From Forficula auricularia (Eukaryota; Arthropoda; Insecta; Dermaptera; Forficulidae): a stretch of 64,000 bases of DNA. Below, in pieces: positions 45,030 to 56,469 of the stretch. The notes below the pieces were generated by a model. That model saw only the letters and a list, made by a program, of their open reading frames with translations, made no database searches and was not told where the DNA came from. The stretch is taken from assembly GCA_024734495.1 (NCBI GenBank), contig JALMQS010000308.1, positions 119,181 through 183,180 on the forward strand, read 5' to 3'. The stretch's first letter is position 1. Every line of letters begins with the position of its first letter. Position numbers and translations under genes: made by a program.

Positions 45030-45560
45030 CGGATTTGAAGGTATCTGTGGATGCGGGTCTTGAAAGACTGAAGGTTATATGTAGCTGGGAAGACGGACAG
45101 GGGAAGAGAATTCCAGTCTTATATTTATTTATAATGATATTGATATAAGAAGAAGTTGCACCAAAAAAGTACAACCCCGAATTCTTAGAGATAAACGATG
45201 ATAAATGCGTTTGTTCGGCTAGTATCCAACGAGGGCTGAATCGCAACCTAATATCGTGTACACCTACTTCCACTTCCAATTTCATTTCAAAGTTGAAGGC
45301 AATATCTAATGAATTACAAAATAATTCCACATGATTCCAAAGACGATGTGCACCTAATTCTAATCGCGGTTCACCCCTCGGTATCCATTTTAAGCCCGTA
45401 CAGGTGATGAATCATAGAAAATCATGTATTTGGGGGTTCTTGGAAGGGATTTTTGATTTTACCTTGTCAGAACAAACGCCATGGTAATATCTATAAAAAT
45501 GGGAAAGGGCGGAGACAGTTCTACGATGGACTCGAGAGTGTCAGTTAATGCTAGATCTCC
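45030..45560 (-). pseudogene. LINE fragments (copy 3)
   Basis: 45025-45120 and 45440-45560 match parts of the LINE coding end (the minus-strand equivalents of the TTCCAGTCT and GGGAAAGGGCGGAGACA blocks). 45130-45175 matches the LINE 3' UTR (AGTTGCACCAAAAAAGTA). The pieces are out of order. A Helitron-like 5' start (TTTTGTCTGTACTTTGGTCC) lies at 44985. Confidence 0.55.
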
Positions 45561-45633
45561 TATTAATATTCCTCTTATTAATATTTAATCTGTTATTTCT
45601 AATAGGTTAAAATTCCCAATTGGATGTACAGTA

Positions 45634-45940
45634 CCTACTGTTAAAAAATGTAAATTTACTATATGTTTGCAATATATTATAGATAGATCGGAATTTTACA
45701 AGATTGCATACTTAATAGTAAAAAAATACTATATATAAATTGATAAAATCACATTAACTCATTGCAAAATTACAAAAATAAATTGTAACTTTACTTTTTT
45801 CTTGTATTAATTAAATACTTATTAGTGAAAAAATATGATCTAAGATTATAATACTGGTATCTAATATTACTAACAAGTTTTGAGGCCGGACTTCCCATTT
45901 TTTTATAGTAAAATTATATTATAAGAAATTTATAACAGTG
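45634..45940. mobile_element. MITE with CACTGTTA ends, copy 2
   Basis: Left CTACTGTTAAAAAATGTAAA, right TAACAGTGTA; relative of 9536-9812. Confidence 0.65.
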
Positions 45941-46204
45941 TAGGTAAATTCGCTTTGTGGTAAAATCATGCAGGTCACATAACAAACAAAAATTTCGTCT
46001 AGTCTCCATCAAATTTTTATTAAATAAGTGTATTAAAATTTCAATTTTAATCAAATTAATCCTAAAAATAAAATCTTCAACAGCTTCATTACTAAATAGG
46101 TATATTTTATTTATTTATTATTATTTTTATCAAACAGAGGAAAGAGGATAGCCTCATTGATTTCACTAAATGTATCAACAACTCTGGTAGGTACAAAAAT
46201 CCTT

Positions 46205-46965
46205 TCAATTAAACTATAGTACCTTGAACACTGAGCCTCGCTCTGTAATTTTTTGCTTTAGTTCAAAGCGAAATATTAATATTATTTTTAAAAACTACAG
46301 TTATTATACCTAATTTATATTTTGGCTGTGAAAATTTTATTATTTGTGACATTTCTTTCCATATTTATTTATTTTTCTATTTATTTATTTATTTATTATT
46401 TATTTATTTATTATTTATTAATTTATTATTTATTTATTAATTTATTGTTTTATTTATTTATTTATTATTTTTATTCATTATGTATTATTTTCATTGTCTG
46501 TGATACTATTTGATTGTTTATAATTAATTACTTATTTATTGTATATTTGATTGTATACAATTTTATAATTGTTATGCATAATTTATATTTGAATGTGAAA
46601 ATTTTAGACTCATGGTAGACTGGCTACAATGGAATTCATTCCGAGGCCATTAAGAGGAGAGAAAAATAAATAAATATAAAATAAAAAATACCACCAATTA
46701 ATAAAATTGGCAAATTCTACTATATAATAATATTTGTAATGAATTATTAATGGGATATAAAATTAAAAAACTAATTAATTATTAAAAGGAAATTGAATAA
46801 AAATGTAATTATATATTTTTATCGTGACAAACACCCGTGAATAATTATTTGAATTAACAAAAAACCCATCAAAAAGAATATAGCCGAAGATGAGACTACC
46901 GTGACAGATCGAATTGTCAGCACAAACACCCCCATTTTTCCCCCAAGAAAGTCGAATCTACTTCT
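46205..46965 (-). repeat. GCTCGGT-hairpin family copy (decayed)
   Basis: The minus-strand end with hairpin remnants (ACTGAGCCTCGCTCTGTAA) is at 46222. The opposite end has GACAGATCGAATTGTCAGC (46905), shared with 35600 and 51315. A (TTTA)n low-complexity tract at 46365-46475 fills the middle. Confidence 0.45.
46365..46475. repeat. (TTTA)n low-complexity tract
   Basis: Irregular TTTA/TTAT repeats over about 110 bp. The ORF crossing it (all I, Y, L, F) is an artefact of the repeat. Confidence 0.85.
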
Positions 46966-47529
46966 CTCAGCAAATTTAACTTTTATACTAAACTATAATC
47001 ATATAACTAAGAACTGATTTTTGGTGTTTTTTCGTGGGAGTCAAAAGATCTAAAATTGCAAAGGTCGAGCATCGCATTTCTTGGTGTATAAAATTCGCCT
47101 TGAAATTAAATAAGCATCATCATTCTATTCTTATTGAGAGTCAATTATTTCTCAAAAATAAAATAATAAAATGTTTCAGCTTTAATAATTTATCACTTTG
47201 TCTTAATAAAAATTTTATTAGATTATTATTATTTTTTAATGCTCATGTTCTTTGAAAATCATTTGTTGAATAAAAAAACTTACTGGCGTCTGATTTTTAT
47301 TAATAGAGAATTATTTGTTCAATCGATTATTTTTCTCACGTATAGGTACTCACCAATCGCAAAAGACACGTGAATTGATTTCCACAGGACCTCAAGCTGA
47401 TTATATTATTTATCTATCAATCATTTTATTAAATTGAAAGTTTTTTTGCCGAGAGTAGCAGAATTTTTATATATTGAAGGAGACAATAAAAGAGTGTGTC
47501 TTCTGCTGGAATTATAAATTTTATTTATT

Positions 47530-47580
47530 TATAACGAGACTATAGTTTCGAGGGCTTTGCCCTCTTCATCAGTCTTTTAC
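47530..47580 (-). ncRNA. Hammerhead ribozyme of the Penelope-like element
   Basis: CTGATGA (47572-47566), then A, a six-pair stem II (GAGGGC/GCCCTC) with loop AAA, GAAA (47549-47546), CTATAGTC and TCG. Core boxes are intact; one extra A precedes stem II, and stem I is weak (GA/UC plus A-U pairs). It lies about 135 bp after the endonuclease stop codon on the same strand, the place expected for a Penelope terminal repeat. The same 3' half (CGAAACTATAGTCTC) is at 59483 and in a hairpin at 53188. Confidence 0.65.
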
Positions 47581-47714
47581 AATGGATTCACAGGAATTAA
47601 TTTATGAATGAAAGATTAACATCTTTCATGTGGTTAGGTTAAGAAATTTTTCAGGGTGGGCAAGTTAAGAATTGAAATTTCTACTTGTTTTATTATTTTG
47701 ACTGTAGGTGGCGT

Positions 47715-48068
47715 TCATGAAGTTTTTATTTTAGCGGCTATTTTTAAAATAAAGCTTTCGAGAATTTCTATTTTCCGATTTAAGAATATTTTTGGTAAAT
47801 TATTGTATGATTTTAAAATTTCTAACGATCCGAAAATACTAATTTTTAAGGGATCTAATTCTGATCTAATTAATTTAATATTTGATTCATCTGGAAAACA
47901 ATGTTTCTCGGAGATTAAATGGTCTGCAAATGCACTATGCCCCGAACCCCCTTTAAAAACTCGTTTGTGTTCCGAAATGCGTGTATTTAAATTTCGTTCT
48001 GTTTTTCCTATATTATAGGTCGAATCACATTCTCCACATGTTATGGAATAGACACCTTTTTTGTCCAT
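47715..48068 (-). pseudogene. GIY-YIG endonuclease domain of a Penelope-like element
   Basis: 117 residues starting MDKKGVYSITCGECDSTYNI. GVY (5-7) is the first motif; the second reads YNIG (18-21), i.e. YIG with one extra Asn. R30 and H34 lie in NLNTRISEHKR, and N97/E101 in FLNRKIEILES supply the usual later catalytic positions. The extra residue in the YIG motif and the upstream frameshift suggest decay. In intact elements this domain cuts DNA to prime reverse transcription. Confidence 0.8.
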
Positions 48069-48850
48069 TTTTTGAATTTTGTCTTTCTTATTATTGCTAA
48101 TATATCAGATCCCAATGTTCTAGAGGATTTGAAAATAGTTTCATATCCTAAAGTTTTGAATTTTAATTTTAAGGTTTCCGAAATTTTTCCATAGTATGGG
48201 ATTATTAATTTTGGTTTTGATTCTGGCTCGGACAGTTGGGAATAAATCAGATTCAGAGTTGACTTTTCAATTTTCTTTTTTAATAGTTTGTCAATAAGGG
48301 TTTTCTCGTAACCGTTTTTAGCGGCTATTTGTTTAATTATTTCTAATTCTTTATTGAAATTTGTTTTATCTAAAGGGATGTTGGTTAATCTATGAATCAT
48401 TGAGTGGAATCCTGCTAATTTGTGTGTGATAGGTCTGCAGGAATTATTATTTATAGCTGTGTCTGTGGTCGTGGGTTTCCTAAATATTCCAAAAGTATGT
48501 TTTTTATTTGAAATTTTGATTTCTACATCTAAATAATTTAGTGTTTTATCTTTTTCGATTTCGCTGGTAAATTTAATTTTGTCATGGATAGAATTTATAT
48601 TGTTGATAAAATCACCCAGAACGCGCTTTGTACCTGTCCAGAGTAAAATAATATCATCTACATACCGGTAGTAATAGTGTATGTATTTGAAATATTTGTA
48701 TTCTACGTTAAGAAATTTTGTTTCGAAATTGTCTAAAAATATTTCCGCGAGTAGGGGTGGTAGAGGGCTACCTATTGTTAATCCATTCTTTTGTTTATAT
48801 ATTTTATTATCAAATTGAAAGAAATTGTGATTTATACAGAGGTTCATCAA
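48041..48850 (-). pseudogene. Penelope-type reverse transcriptase (partial)
   Basis: 269 residues. KNGLTIGSPLPPLLAEIF (residues 21-38) is the RT block before the catalytic motif. RYVDD at 62-66 is the catalytic aspartate pair. TLNYLDVEI (103-111) and FRKPTTTD (123-130) followed by NSCRP..HK are Penelope-type motifs downstream of the palm. The N-terminal half of the RT is missing; the apparent ATG is not the true start. The frame ends at 48041, just where the endonuclease frame begins (offset by two), so a frameshift separates what is normally one protein. Relative to the family the copy is 5'-truncated. Confidence 0.85.
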
Positions 48851-48855
48851 TTACA

Positions 48856-48945
48856 AGTGATAAAAAGTGATAAAGGAAATACAGCTTGCATATTGGCGCT
48901 TGAGAAAAGGGACCCACAGCTTTGCTTTTACCGAAAAATTCTTAC
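48856..48945 (+). pseudogene. Inverted N-terminal RT piece of a Penelope-like element
   Basis: Plus strand reads VIKSDKGNTACILALEK, which resembles the early Penelope RT motif (K.DKGN..V.L). It faces the main ORF head to head at about 48850, as if the 5' part had been inverted during insertion. Confidence 0.5.
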
Positions 48946-49449
48946 CCCTCAGCAAAAAAATTTCACTTTAAAATTTTATTTTTTATTTAAAAAAATTCAA
49001 TTTGTTTCCTTATTCATGTGAGTATATAAAACGTGGACAAAACTATATACATATCTATGTGACTGTTACCCCCCGAGGATCGTAGAAAGTTAGTTTTGAT
49101 GTCAAAATGTTTCAAATGAAAAATGCAGACAATCAGGAAAAAATCTATTGAATGATATATCTATTGAGCGGAAACTCTGGCGGGGGGGGGGGAGTTCTCC
49201 ATTCATTCTCTTGCTACTCCTGGGTGTTATTCACTAACGATCTATCAGACTAAAAAACTCCCTTGACTCGCTGGACCATAGAAAAAGTGTCTCCTTCATT
49301 TCTCTATTTTTTTTAGATTCTATCACGGCATATTCTCTTGTGAAATAAAATCAATAATTGTACCAAAACCTTGCTGCGCGATTCTCAGACTCCCAACATC
49401 TTTAGCGAAGAGCCGAATTCTCTAATTCGCCAATACGTTTATATATATA

Positions 49450-50837
49450 ACAGGGTGTTCCACAGAACTCGTTCATTAAACGTTTTCATGGAAGGAGTTG
49501 AGAGAAAATTTTGAACTTTCACATATTTATGTTTTGGAATATCCTCTTTTTTAAATAAATTATTATATTAACAATTTTTAGACACTTTCTGTTTTACCAC
49601 AATCAGCATCAACTTTCTAATTTTCAATGGAACTCCCCAAATATTTTTGTATCATTAGATTAAGTGTTAAAAACTAAGATGATTTTGTTTAATGTACTTG
49701 ATCTTTAAAATTTAACATTTCTGAGTTATTTTAGACAGTTTGTAAAATCTACCAATTTAGCGTTCATCTTTTTAAAATTAAGTACCTGGAGCCACCGAGC
49801 GATGCACGGTAACCACTGCCTCTTGTTTTTAATAAGAGGAAAAAACTAATTAAATAAAAAACCTCTTTTCCGATAATTATTTCAATTCCATCATTTCTCC
49901 ATTCCCAATCACAAAAAATTCCTAATTTTTAATATATATATATATTTTTTATAAATTTTATTAAACCAATTATTTTACATTAATTAATGTATACATTGTA
50001 TTTTTGCTTCGATTCCGGAGATTACTTCTCCACCATCGAGTGTCCTTATTCATCTTTAGTCCTTGTTTTTAATAAGAGGAAAAATCTAATTAGATAAAAA
50101 AACCTATTTCCGATAACTATTTCAATTCCATTATTCCCCAATCAAGTCGATTGGTTCGTATCCCATCCCGCTCTATATATATTAATATTTGCTATAACCT
50201 ATTAGTGGGTTTTAAAATTAAAAAACCAATTAAAAAAAAAGATAATTGAAAAAAATGTAAACAAACTTTTTTTATTGAGATTTTCTATCTATCAATAATT
50301 AATTAAATTAAGAAAAGATCAATGAAGATTAAATTTGTCGAGGTCCAGATCTAGCCAGATCGCTTTCTCATCCTCAAAACTTGTTAATAGAATTTGTTTC
50401 ATCAAAATCGGTACAGCCGTTTTCAAAATAGAACTAAGATACAAACAATTTTTGTTCGTTTAATAAGAGTAGATAGATAATAATTAAACTATTGTTTGTA
50501 GAATTAATTTGAACAATTATAACTCTTAATTAGACATTAAAGAATCTTACTTGATCATAAAAATTCAAATTTTATATCCAGGATGACCATAATAATCGTT
50601 TATTTCTGAAAATCAAAAAGTTGTTAATATTCAATTTTTTCAAATGGAACATGCCATAAATTTTAGTATTTTTGAATTTTTAATAAAAATCCAATAGGAG
50701 TTTATTAAATAATCCCTATACCGAAAATGAATAGTTTTTTAAATAAAAAATATTTTAAATTTCACACGTCCAGATCTTAATTATTTATACATACTCTTGG
50801 ATAACTTTTAATGAACGAGTTCTGTGGAACACCCTGT
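49450..50837. mobile_element. TIR element with CAGGGTGTTCC ends
   Basis: Perfect inverted ends of about 31 bp start ACAGGGTGTTCCACAGAACT (49450) and finish with the inverse (50807-50837), with TA-rich flanks. Total 1.39 kb. The interior contains two direct copies of a GCTCGGT-family block (49825-49900 and 50060-50140: TTTTAATAAGAGGAAAAA) and no transposase. Likely a non-autonomous DNA transposon with an insertion. Confidence 0.75.
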
Positions 50838-50843
50838 ATATCT

Positions 50844-50945
50844 ATGGCTTGTAGAGATTGGAATTCTCTCCCCGGCTCCCTTTTTCCCGAATATTCATTC
50901 TTTCAAGTTCCTCAAGGGTTCAGAATAACTTTCTTTTCCACCCCT
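50844..50945 (+). pseudogene. LINE C-terminal fragment (copy 4)
   Basis: Reads SMACRDWNSLPGSLFPEYSF, then frame-breaks. It aligns with TSRDWNSLPATIFPATYNL of copy 1. Plus orientation, directly beside the right end of the TIR element. Confidence 0.6.
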
Positions 50946-51219
50946 TCTGATGATCACTCTGTTTATTCAGTAATGCAATGGCCTATCAAAACCTATTGGA
51001 GATAATAAAGATAAGAGGTGACATCTATTCGAAGTATTTAGAATTAATAATTACCCGTAAAGGAATAGAGAATTCACCCCTCTGACATTTGATAGCGTAG
51101 CAGAAAGTTATTGAAGAAACAATTACCATTCTCCCATAAGAACAATGCATTTATTTATTAGAGCTGTTGAAGCTTTTATTTTTGTGATTAATTTTGTTTA
51201 TATTATTATTATTGTGTGT

Positions 51220-51635
51220 ATATATATATATATAAAATCGGTTTCTCGAAAACGGCTGGCTCTAACAATTTGAATGAAATTCACGGGTTAGGGGGTTTTT
51301 GGGTTGACATTTCGATCTGTCACGGTCTCATCTTCAGCCACGTTGTTTTTGATGGTTTTTTTGTTAATTGAAATAATTATTCACAGGTGGTTGTTTGAAT
51401 AAAAATTTATAATTTCATTTTTTTCAATTTTCTTTTAATAAAATTAATTGGTTTTTTAATTTTATATCCCACTAATAATTCATTACAAATATTATTATAT
51501 ATTAGAATTTTCCAATTTATTTAATTAGCGGTATTTTTTATTGAATATTAAATTATTATTAAAAATAATATAAATATATCACTTTGAACTAAATCAAAAA
51601 ACTTAACGAGCAACGCTCGGTGTTCCAGGTACTCA
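51220..51635 (+). repeat. GCTCGGT-hairpin family copy
   Basis: Starts near TATATATATAAAATCGGTTT and CTCGAAAACGGCTGGCTCTA; contains CGATCTGTCACGGTCTCATC; ends AACGAGCAACGCTCGGTG, TTCCAGGTACT. This is the most compact complete-looking copy (about 415 bp) and defines both ends of the family. Confidence 0.6.
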
Positions 51636-51639
51636 TTAG

Positions 51640-53690
51640 CAATAATAAAAACTTTTCCAACAATTGTATTATTTACCGTACAACTGCTCATTGGGCGTCC
51701 AGTACCTCACTAGACATCTTTAATCAAGAATTGCCATTCATAGGATTTAAGTTGTAATTTAAAATAATCATTTAAATTTCCTAATTTTAATAAATTTTAA
51801 TTGTCATGAACAATTAGTGTGTTTTGAAATTAAAACAATCATTTCCCTTGATTATTTATTGAGTCATTTCCCCTTTATTGTAACAAAAAAATTCAAACAG
51901 ATAGGTTGCTAAAGAAATTTCACTTCAAAAAAACGAGACATGCCACATTATTAAAACTGGCATGACAATTCATGAGTGCTTATAAATTGCTAAGTATAAT
52001 AAATGACTAAAAATGACAGATACAATTATATGTAACTGCATACCATTTTGAAGTAAATTATGATCACCCATCGTAAAATTGGACATTTACTCCTTCAATA
52101 ATGTCCTCAACTATAAAAAAATGCAAATTGGATTTGCTAGACAGGCAATTATCCGGAGATAGTAGAAACAGCGCGAAAAGCACAACAGGACAATTGAGTC
52201 AATTAATTGAATCTATCAGAGATTTGACTTTTTGATTTTTTTAATATTTTTTTAATTTCGATGAAAATTAAATCCTCTCGATTCTTTCTTTTGTTTTTAT
52301 TTCTGACACCAAACATGATTAACTTCTCTACCCTATATATATATAAAAAAAGTTCAATAAATGGATTTATTTCCATATCGTATTATCATGGGACAAACGG
52401 GTCTTGTTACCAAGTCGGGCTTTAAAATTGAATTTCACAACTAGAGCATGTTTAATATAGATAGAATTTAATCCAATTAAAAAAAAAGTCGAGATTTTTT
52501 CGAAATGATCTACGTATATATGTAGATAGAATCATCTCTTGGCATATGTGACTAGCAGAGACGCGCCGAGTCTCTTTTACGCCGTCATGCGAAATATTTA
52601 TTGGCGCCTTTATATGCACTAAGCCCAAATTACTATCTTGCATCCAGTGGAGTGGGGGAAGCATCAGATACATAAGATAAAATATTTATTAACAAGTATA
52701 ATATTCTATATACAGGTGAATGACAACTTTCATTCGAAGGGCGTTATTATAAAGGCGTAATTGTATTATCGTAATTCGTTAAGAGAGTTCGTAAAGGGGT
52801 TGAATCTATCGTGTATCGTTGAATCTGTTCGTGTCTGACTGTTGTCCGTTTGATGGTCCGATTGGAATTGTTGCTAGCAAGTTTAGCTAGAGCTCTCGTA
52901 GACATCATCTCATAAGGGTAGTGGGAGAATACATCATGTGACAAATATTATCAATTACGAGTGGAATTGAAACAGGCACGTGGGATCTTTCCTTATTCAT
53001 GACTTACCCACTCGAGTTTCAGACAATGGTCCTTGTTTGCTGAAAATAATGAAATACCTTTGCAAGGGTTCGTTTGTCGTGTGGAAAGGGCTTTCAGTTG
53101 ACCATCACATTGTGTGGCAGATGAGCGCAATTAAAAATTTCTATAATAATATTTCAACCCTGCATATATATTATTTATTTGTTTGAGACTATAGTTTCAA
53201 ACAAATAAATAATATATACAGATATCATCTCGATATATATGTGTGAATGTTTATTTGCATCAAGCAGAGGACACCTGTTTCTCTTTGTGAGATACAATCA
53301 TGATTAAACCTTCCTCGGCACGTTTGCTGATTGCCAGTAGTAGCATCAGCCCGGCCATTTAATAGCACACCTCGTAATATAATGGGAGCCGCTGCTAGTT
53401 AGACAACTATATTGGCAGATCAGTTAAAGGTATACCTACCTTTCACATATGCACAGGTCGCCGCCCGTGGTGACTAGTTTCTGACAAGTAAAAGCTTTGA
53501 TTAATTTTTTTTTAAAGCTTTAATGAACCCAAAAACTGAGGTCGGGGAACTTTTTTTGGGTATTATTTGAAAAATATATTTGTTTACAACAATATTACAT
53601 TATCGAGTCTTGAAATTGTTTCCACATATTCATTCTTCCTCCAATTCATTTTATAAACACATAGTTTGTGATTGGCTCAGTTAGCCTATA
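51640..53690. other. Mostly single-copy sequence, no clear gene
   Basis: The longest stretch here without recognised transposon ends. 51740-51840 belongs to a repeat with ATTAGTGTGTTTTGAAATT. The block TTTATTTGCATCAAGCAGAG (53250) is shared with 8218. 53160-53210 is a hairpin with GAGACTATAGTTTC. 53330-53480 is G/C-richer without a recognised frame. A 65-codon minus-strand ORF (52944-52747, MSTRALAKLASNNSNRTIKR) has plausible codon use but no known relative that I can name. Confidence 0.35.
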
Positions 53691-54204
53691 ACACTGCACG
53701 ACAAAAATTAAACAAAAATTTGTATCCATAAACATGGATTCAAGTAGATTTTTCTACACTGTTATCATGCAATTTCCCGATTTTTTACAACACGTCAGAG
53801 TTTTGAGATTTTATTTCTCAAAATTACGAAAAATGCCATTTTGACCTATTTTCGAGTCCCATTAAATATTAAACATTAATATTTGAAATCAAAATATTTT
53901 CTTGACGTAATAGAAAACAGCTTCCTCTTTGATTTCCAAATTACCATTTGTTTTTAGCTCAATTAGAACTCGAGTTATAACTAAAAGACTAAGACCATAT
54001 GTTTTTATCTATGTTTTTTATCCTTTATAATCACGTAGTTTTAGTTTCTTAGTTATAACTCGAGTTCTAATTGAGCTAAAAATAAAGTGATAATTTGAAA
54101 ATCAAAGAGGAAGCTGTTTTCTTTTACTTCAACAAATTATTTTGAATTCAAATATTGCTGTTTAATATTTAATGGTACTCAAAAATAGTTCAACTTTGAC
54201 TGAT

Positions 54205-54205
54205 A

Positions 54206-54241
<36 letters not shown>

Positions 54242-54256
54242 CAAAAAAAAAAAAAA
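54205..54256 (+). repeat. (AAT)n microsatellite and A run
   Basis: About eleven AAT units, then A14. A second, shorter AAT tract lies at 55175-55188 at the other side of the LINE end. Confidence 0.9.
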
Positions 54257-54265
54257 AGAGCTTAA

Positions 54266-55185
54266 ACCCTGGAAGAGAATATTCTCCACGGGAAATTCCC
54301 AAACCTCTTAGACGAAGATCATATCGACAGGAGTGCTTCTCTACAATGGCTGGCCGATGGCTCTCTCTATCCTGAGACGGAAGGATTCATTATGGCTATC
54401 CAAAATAGAATAATAAGAACCAAAAATTATGAGAAGCACTTACTGAAGTTAAATGTGACGGATAAGTGTAGGCGATGTGATTGTATGGGTGAGTCCATCG
54501 AACATATTATGGCAGGGTGTCCAACACTATCTGAGAATGCCTACCTTGGAAGGCACAATCAAGTAGCCAAATTGATTCACCAACAGCTAGGAATCAAATA
54601 TGGCTTACTGGATACGAAAACACCTCCCTACTATAAATACCAGCCGGTGCCTGTCGTAGAATCGGGAAAATACATCTTATACTGGGACAGGCCTGTGTTA
54701 ACTGATAGGACCATCGCTTATAACCGACCCGATATTCTTCTAATAGATTTTAACACAAGTTCAGGGATACTCATTGATATCGCTGTTCCTCTGACACATA
54801 ACATCAAAAGGACAGAGGCAGAGAAAAAGAACAAATATGAGGAACTCGCCTGGCAAATTAAAGAGATCTGGAAACTGGATAGGGTCTCCATCTACCCATT
54901 AGTGATATCCGTTGAGGGGTTGTCTCTAACAACTTTAATAAGAACATTGAGAAACTTGGGCTGCCAAACACCATCTTGAAGCATGCACAGAAGGCAACTA
55001 TATTACAAACCTGCCATATCGTGCGCAAGTTTCTCAATAATTGAAGATTATCCGGAGGATCATGTGGGCCAGAGTGAATTCTCTTTCCACATCGACCGAG
55101 CCTAATCCCAAATAAGATCTGAAGGGATAGGTGAAATTTTTCCAGCGCAAGCTGAGAAAGTGCATTAACTCGGATAATAATAATT
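54266..55185 (+). pseudogene. R4/Dong-like LINE, C-terminal zinc-knuckle and nuclease region
   Basis: The frame is open from about 54266 (WLADGSLYPETEGF) through ATG 54392 to TGA 54979. CRRC...H...C (ORF residues 26, 29, 38 and 43) forms a CCHC knuckle. RPDILLIDF (112-120) followed by GILIDIAVPL (125-134) with D129 and the later E/K run gives the PD...D pattern of the restriction-like endonuclease of the R2/R4-type LINEs. The RT is missing (5'-truncated). (AAT)n on both sides agrees with the known habit of Dong elements to insert in TAA repeats, which suggests the R4 clade. Nuclease residues look intact but the protein alone could not retrotranspose. Confidence 0.75.
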
Positions 55186-55189
55186 CTTT

Positions 55190-55705
55190 ATTAGCTATTT
55201 TAGCTATACATCATACAATTAAACAAATATATGTAATTTGTTTTTAAATAATAGATTCAATTCACGAGATACAAAAAGATAACGATAATCAATACATTCT
55301 AAAATATAACAATTTATAATAAACATATAAATGTATAACACACCATACATGACAATAAACAAATGAACACATGTACATATAAACAATAATAATAATAATA
55401 ACAAAAGTACAAATTTATCCTACATAAAAAACAAAACAAAAATCACAATCTTGGTATTATGGGAAAAGGAATATAACAAAAACAATAATAACAGTAACAA
55501 CATATATATAAAACATATCACAAGTAATTATTGCTCTGATATTAGCAATAGCCTCACTTCTCTTTTAAATGCCGATAAAGTTTTACATTTTTTGATGTAT
55601 TCGGGTAAGTTATTATATAATCTTAACCCTTTATAGAATACGCTGTTCATGGTGCTTGCCTTGTTTACTGTACTCAAGTAGAAGTCTCCCTGTTATATCT
55701 CAAAA
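55190..55705 (-). pseudogene. LINE 3' end with C-terminal coding tail
   Basis: Minus strand at about 55650-55545 reads NSVFYKGLRLYNNLP and KCKTLSAFKREV, the typical last residues of a jockey/RTE-like LINE protein, then a stop. The following 300 bp of minus-strand A/T-rich sequence would be its 3' UTR. Different family from the LINE at 17088-17870. Confidence 0.6.
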
Positions 55706-55834
55706 CTCTGACGTGTTGTAAAAAAATCGGGAAATTGTATGTTAATCAGCGTATAAAAAACTCTACTGGAATCCATTGTTAGGTTTACAGGGAGAAATTT
55801 TTGTTGATCAGTTAATCGGAGTGGGTGCTCAATA

Positions 55835-55885
55835 CTTGAGAACGATCTCAGAAAAGTCGATCGAAACGTCATACTTATATTGTAT
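55835..55885 (+). ncRNA. Degenerate hammerhead-like motif
   Basis: CTTGAGAA, CGATC...GATCG stem, GAAACGTC; the UGANGA core is altered. A truncated twin begins at 57394 in the duplicated segment. Confidence 0.35.
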
Positions 55886-56466
55886 TATTTATTCGTGCAC
55901 AATAAATAATTATAATTAATTATGTGCGATTTAAATAAAAATTCAAATTTTAATCAAATTAATCACAAAAATAAAAGCTTCAACAGCTTCATATTACATA
56001 CCTACTTTGTTTTGTAACATTTTTGTTAAATAATGTGATGAATTTGATACATTCAAATGAAAATGTTAAAAGTGAAATTTTTCTTCTTCTCTTCGACATT
56101 ATCACATAAATTAATAGAGTTAAGAAACAAAACGTAATCCAATTACTTTCTCACTTTTCTCCCCCCTCACCCCACTGTCTTCATAAATAAACGTTTGAAA
56201 CGGAACACAATACACGATTCATTGGATTTCAATTGAATTTTTTTTCATAAAGGAAAAGTGTGGGGGTGGGGAGGTTGTTAGGCGGCGAGATCGTGCCAGC
56301 AGATTCATAAATCACCGCATAATAAATGTATGGGGGGGGGGCTGAACTTGCTTCCATATTATAGAATCTAAATGTTTACTTAATTCGTTAGATAAGAATT
56401 TGGATAGAAAAATCCTATTTTCGAAACAGCCAAGTGGAAATATATTCTCTTCACCCCCCCCCCACC
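55856..56466 (+). repeat. Direct duplication, left copy
   Basis: From GTCGATCGAAACGTC through the C-rich tract near 56460 the sequence repeats at 57394-57975 with few changes. Most of it (56060-56460) matches no other element in the window, so single-copy DNA was copied with the adjoining Penelope-type tail. It contains TTCTTCTCTTCGACATTATC and GGCGAGATCGTGCCA. Confidence 0.8.
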
Positions 56467-56469
56467 TTC

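Larger units (their letters stand above)
47500..49000 (-). mobile_element. Penelope-like element, truncated and rearranged
   Basis: The element consists of an RT part (48850-48041), a GIY-YIG part (48068-47715) in another frame, a 3' region with a hammerhead (47580-47530), and a tail with GAGTGTGTCTTCTGCTGGAA sequence (47490-47510). On the other side of 48850 an N-terminal RT piece reads on the opposite strand. Inverted 5' pieces and hammerheads in the terminal repeats are known Penelope traits. The copy is not functional. Confidence 0.8.
53690..55810. mobile_element. Palindromic foldback element split by LINE insertions
   Basis: The outer ends 53690-53815 and 55695-55810 are inverted (AACACGTCAGAGTTTTGAGA and GGAAATTGTATG-type sequence). 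Inner arms 53840-53990 and 54045-54190 also pair (CTCGAGTTATAACTAA; GAGGAAGCTGTTTTC). The element's right arm is separated from its centre by an (AAT)n tract, an R4-like LINE end and another LINE end. Confidence 0.6.

Noticed and set aside
46322..46513. Small hydrophobic protein
   Set aside because: It is a translation of a (TTTA)n tract.
47656..48018. 120-residue plus-strand ORF
   Set aside because: It is the antisense shadow of the GIY-YIG domain of the Penelope-like element.
53160..53210. Complete hammerhead ribozyme
   Set aside because: It has GAAACTATAGTCTC inside a perfect hairpin, but no CUGANGA box nearby.
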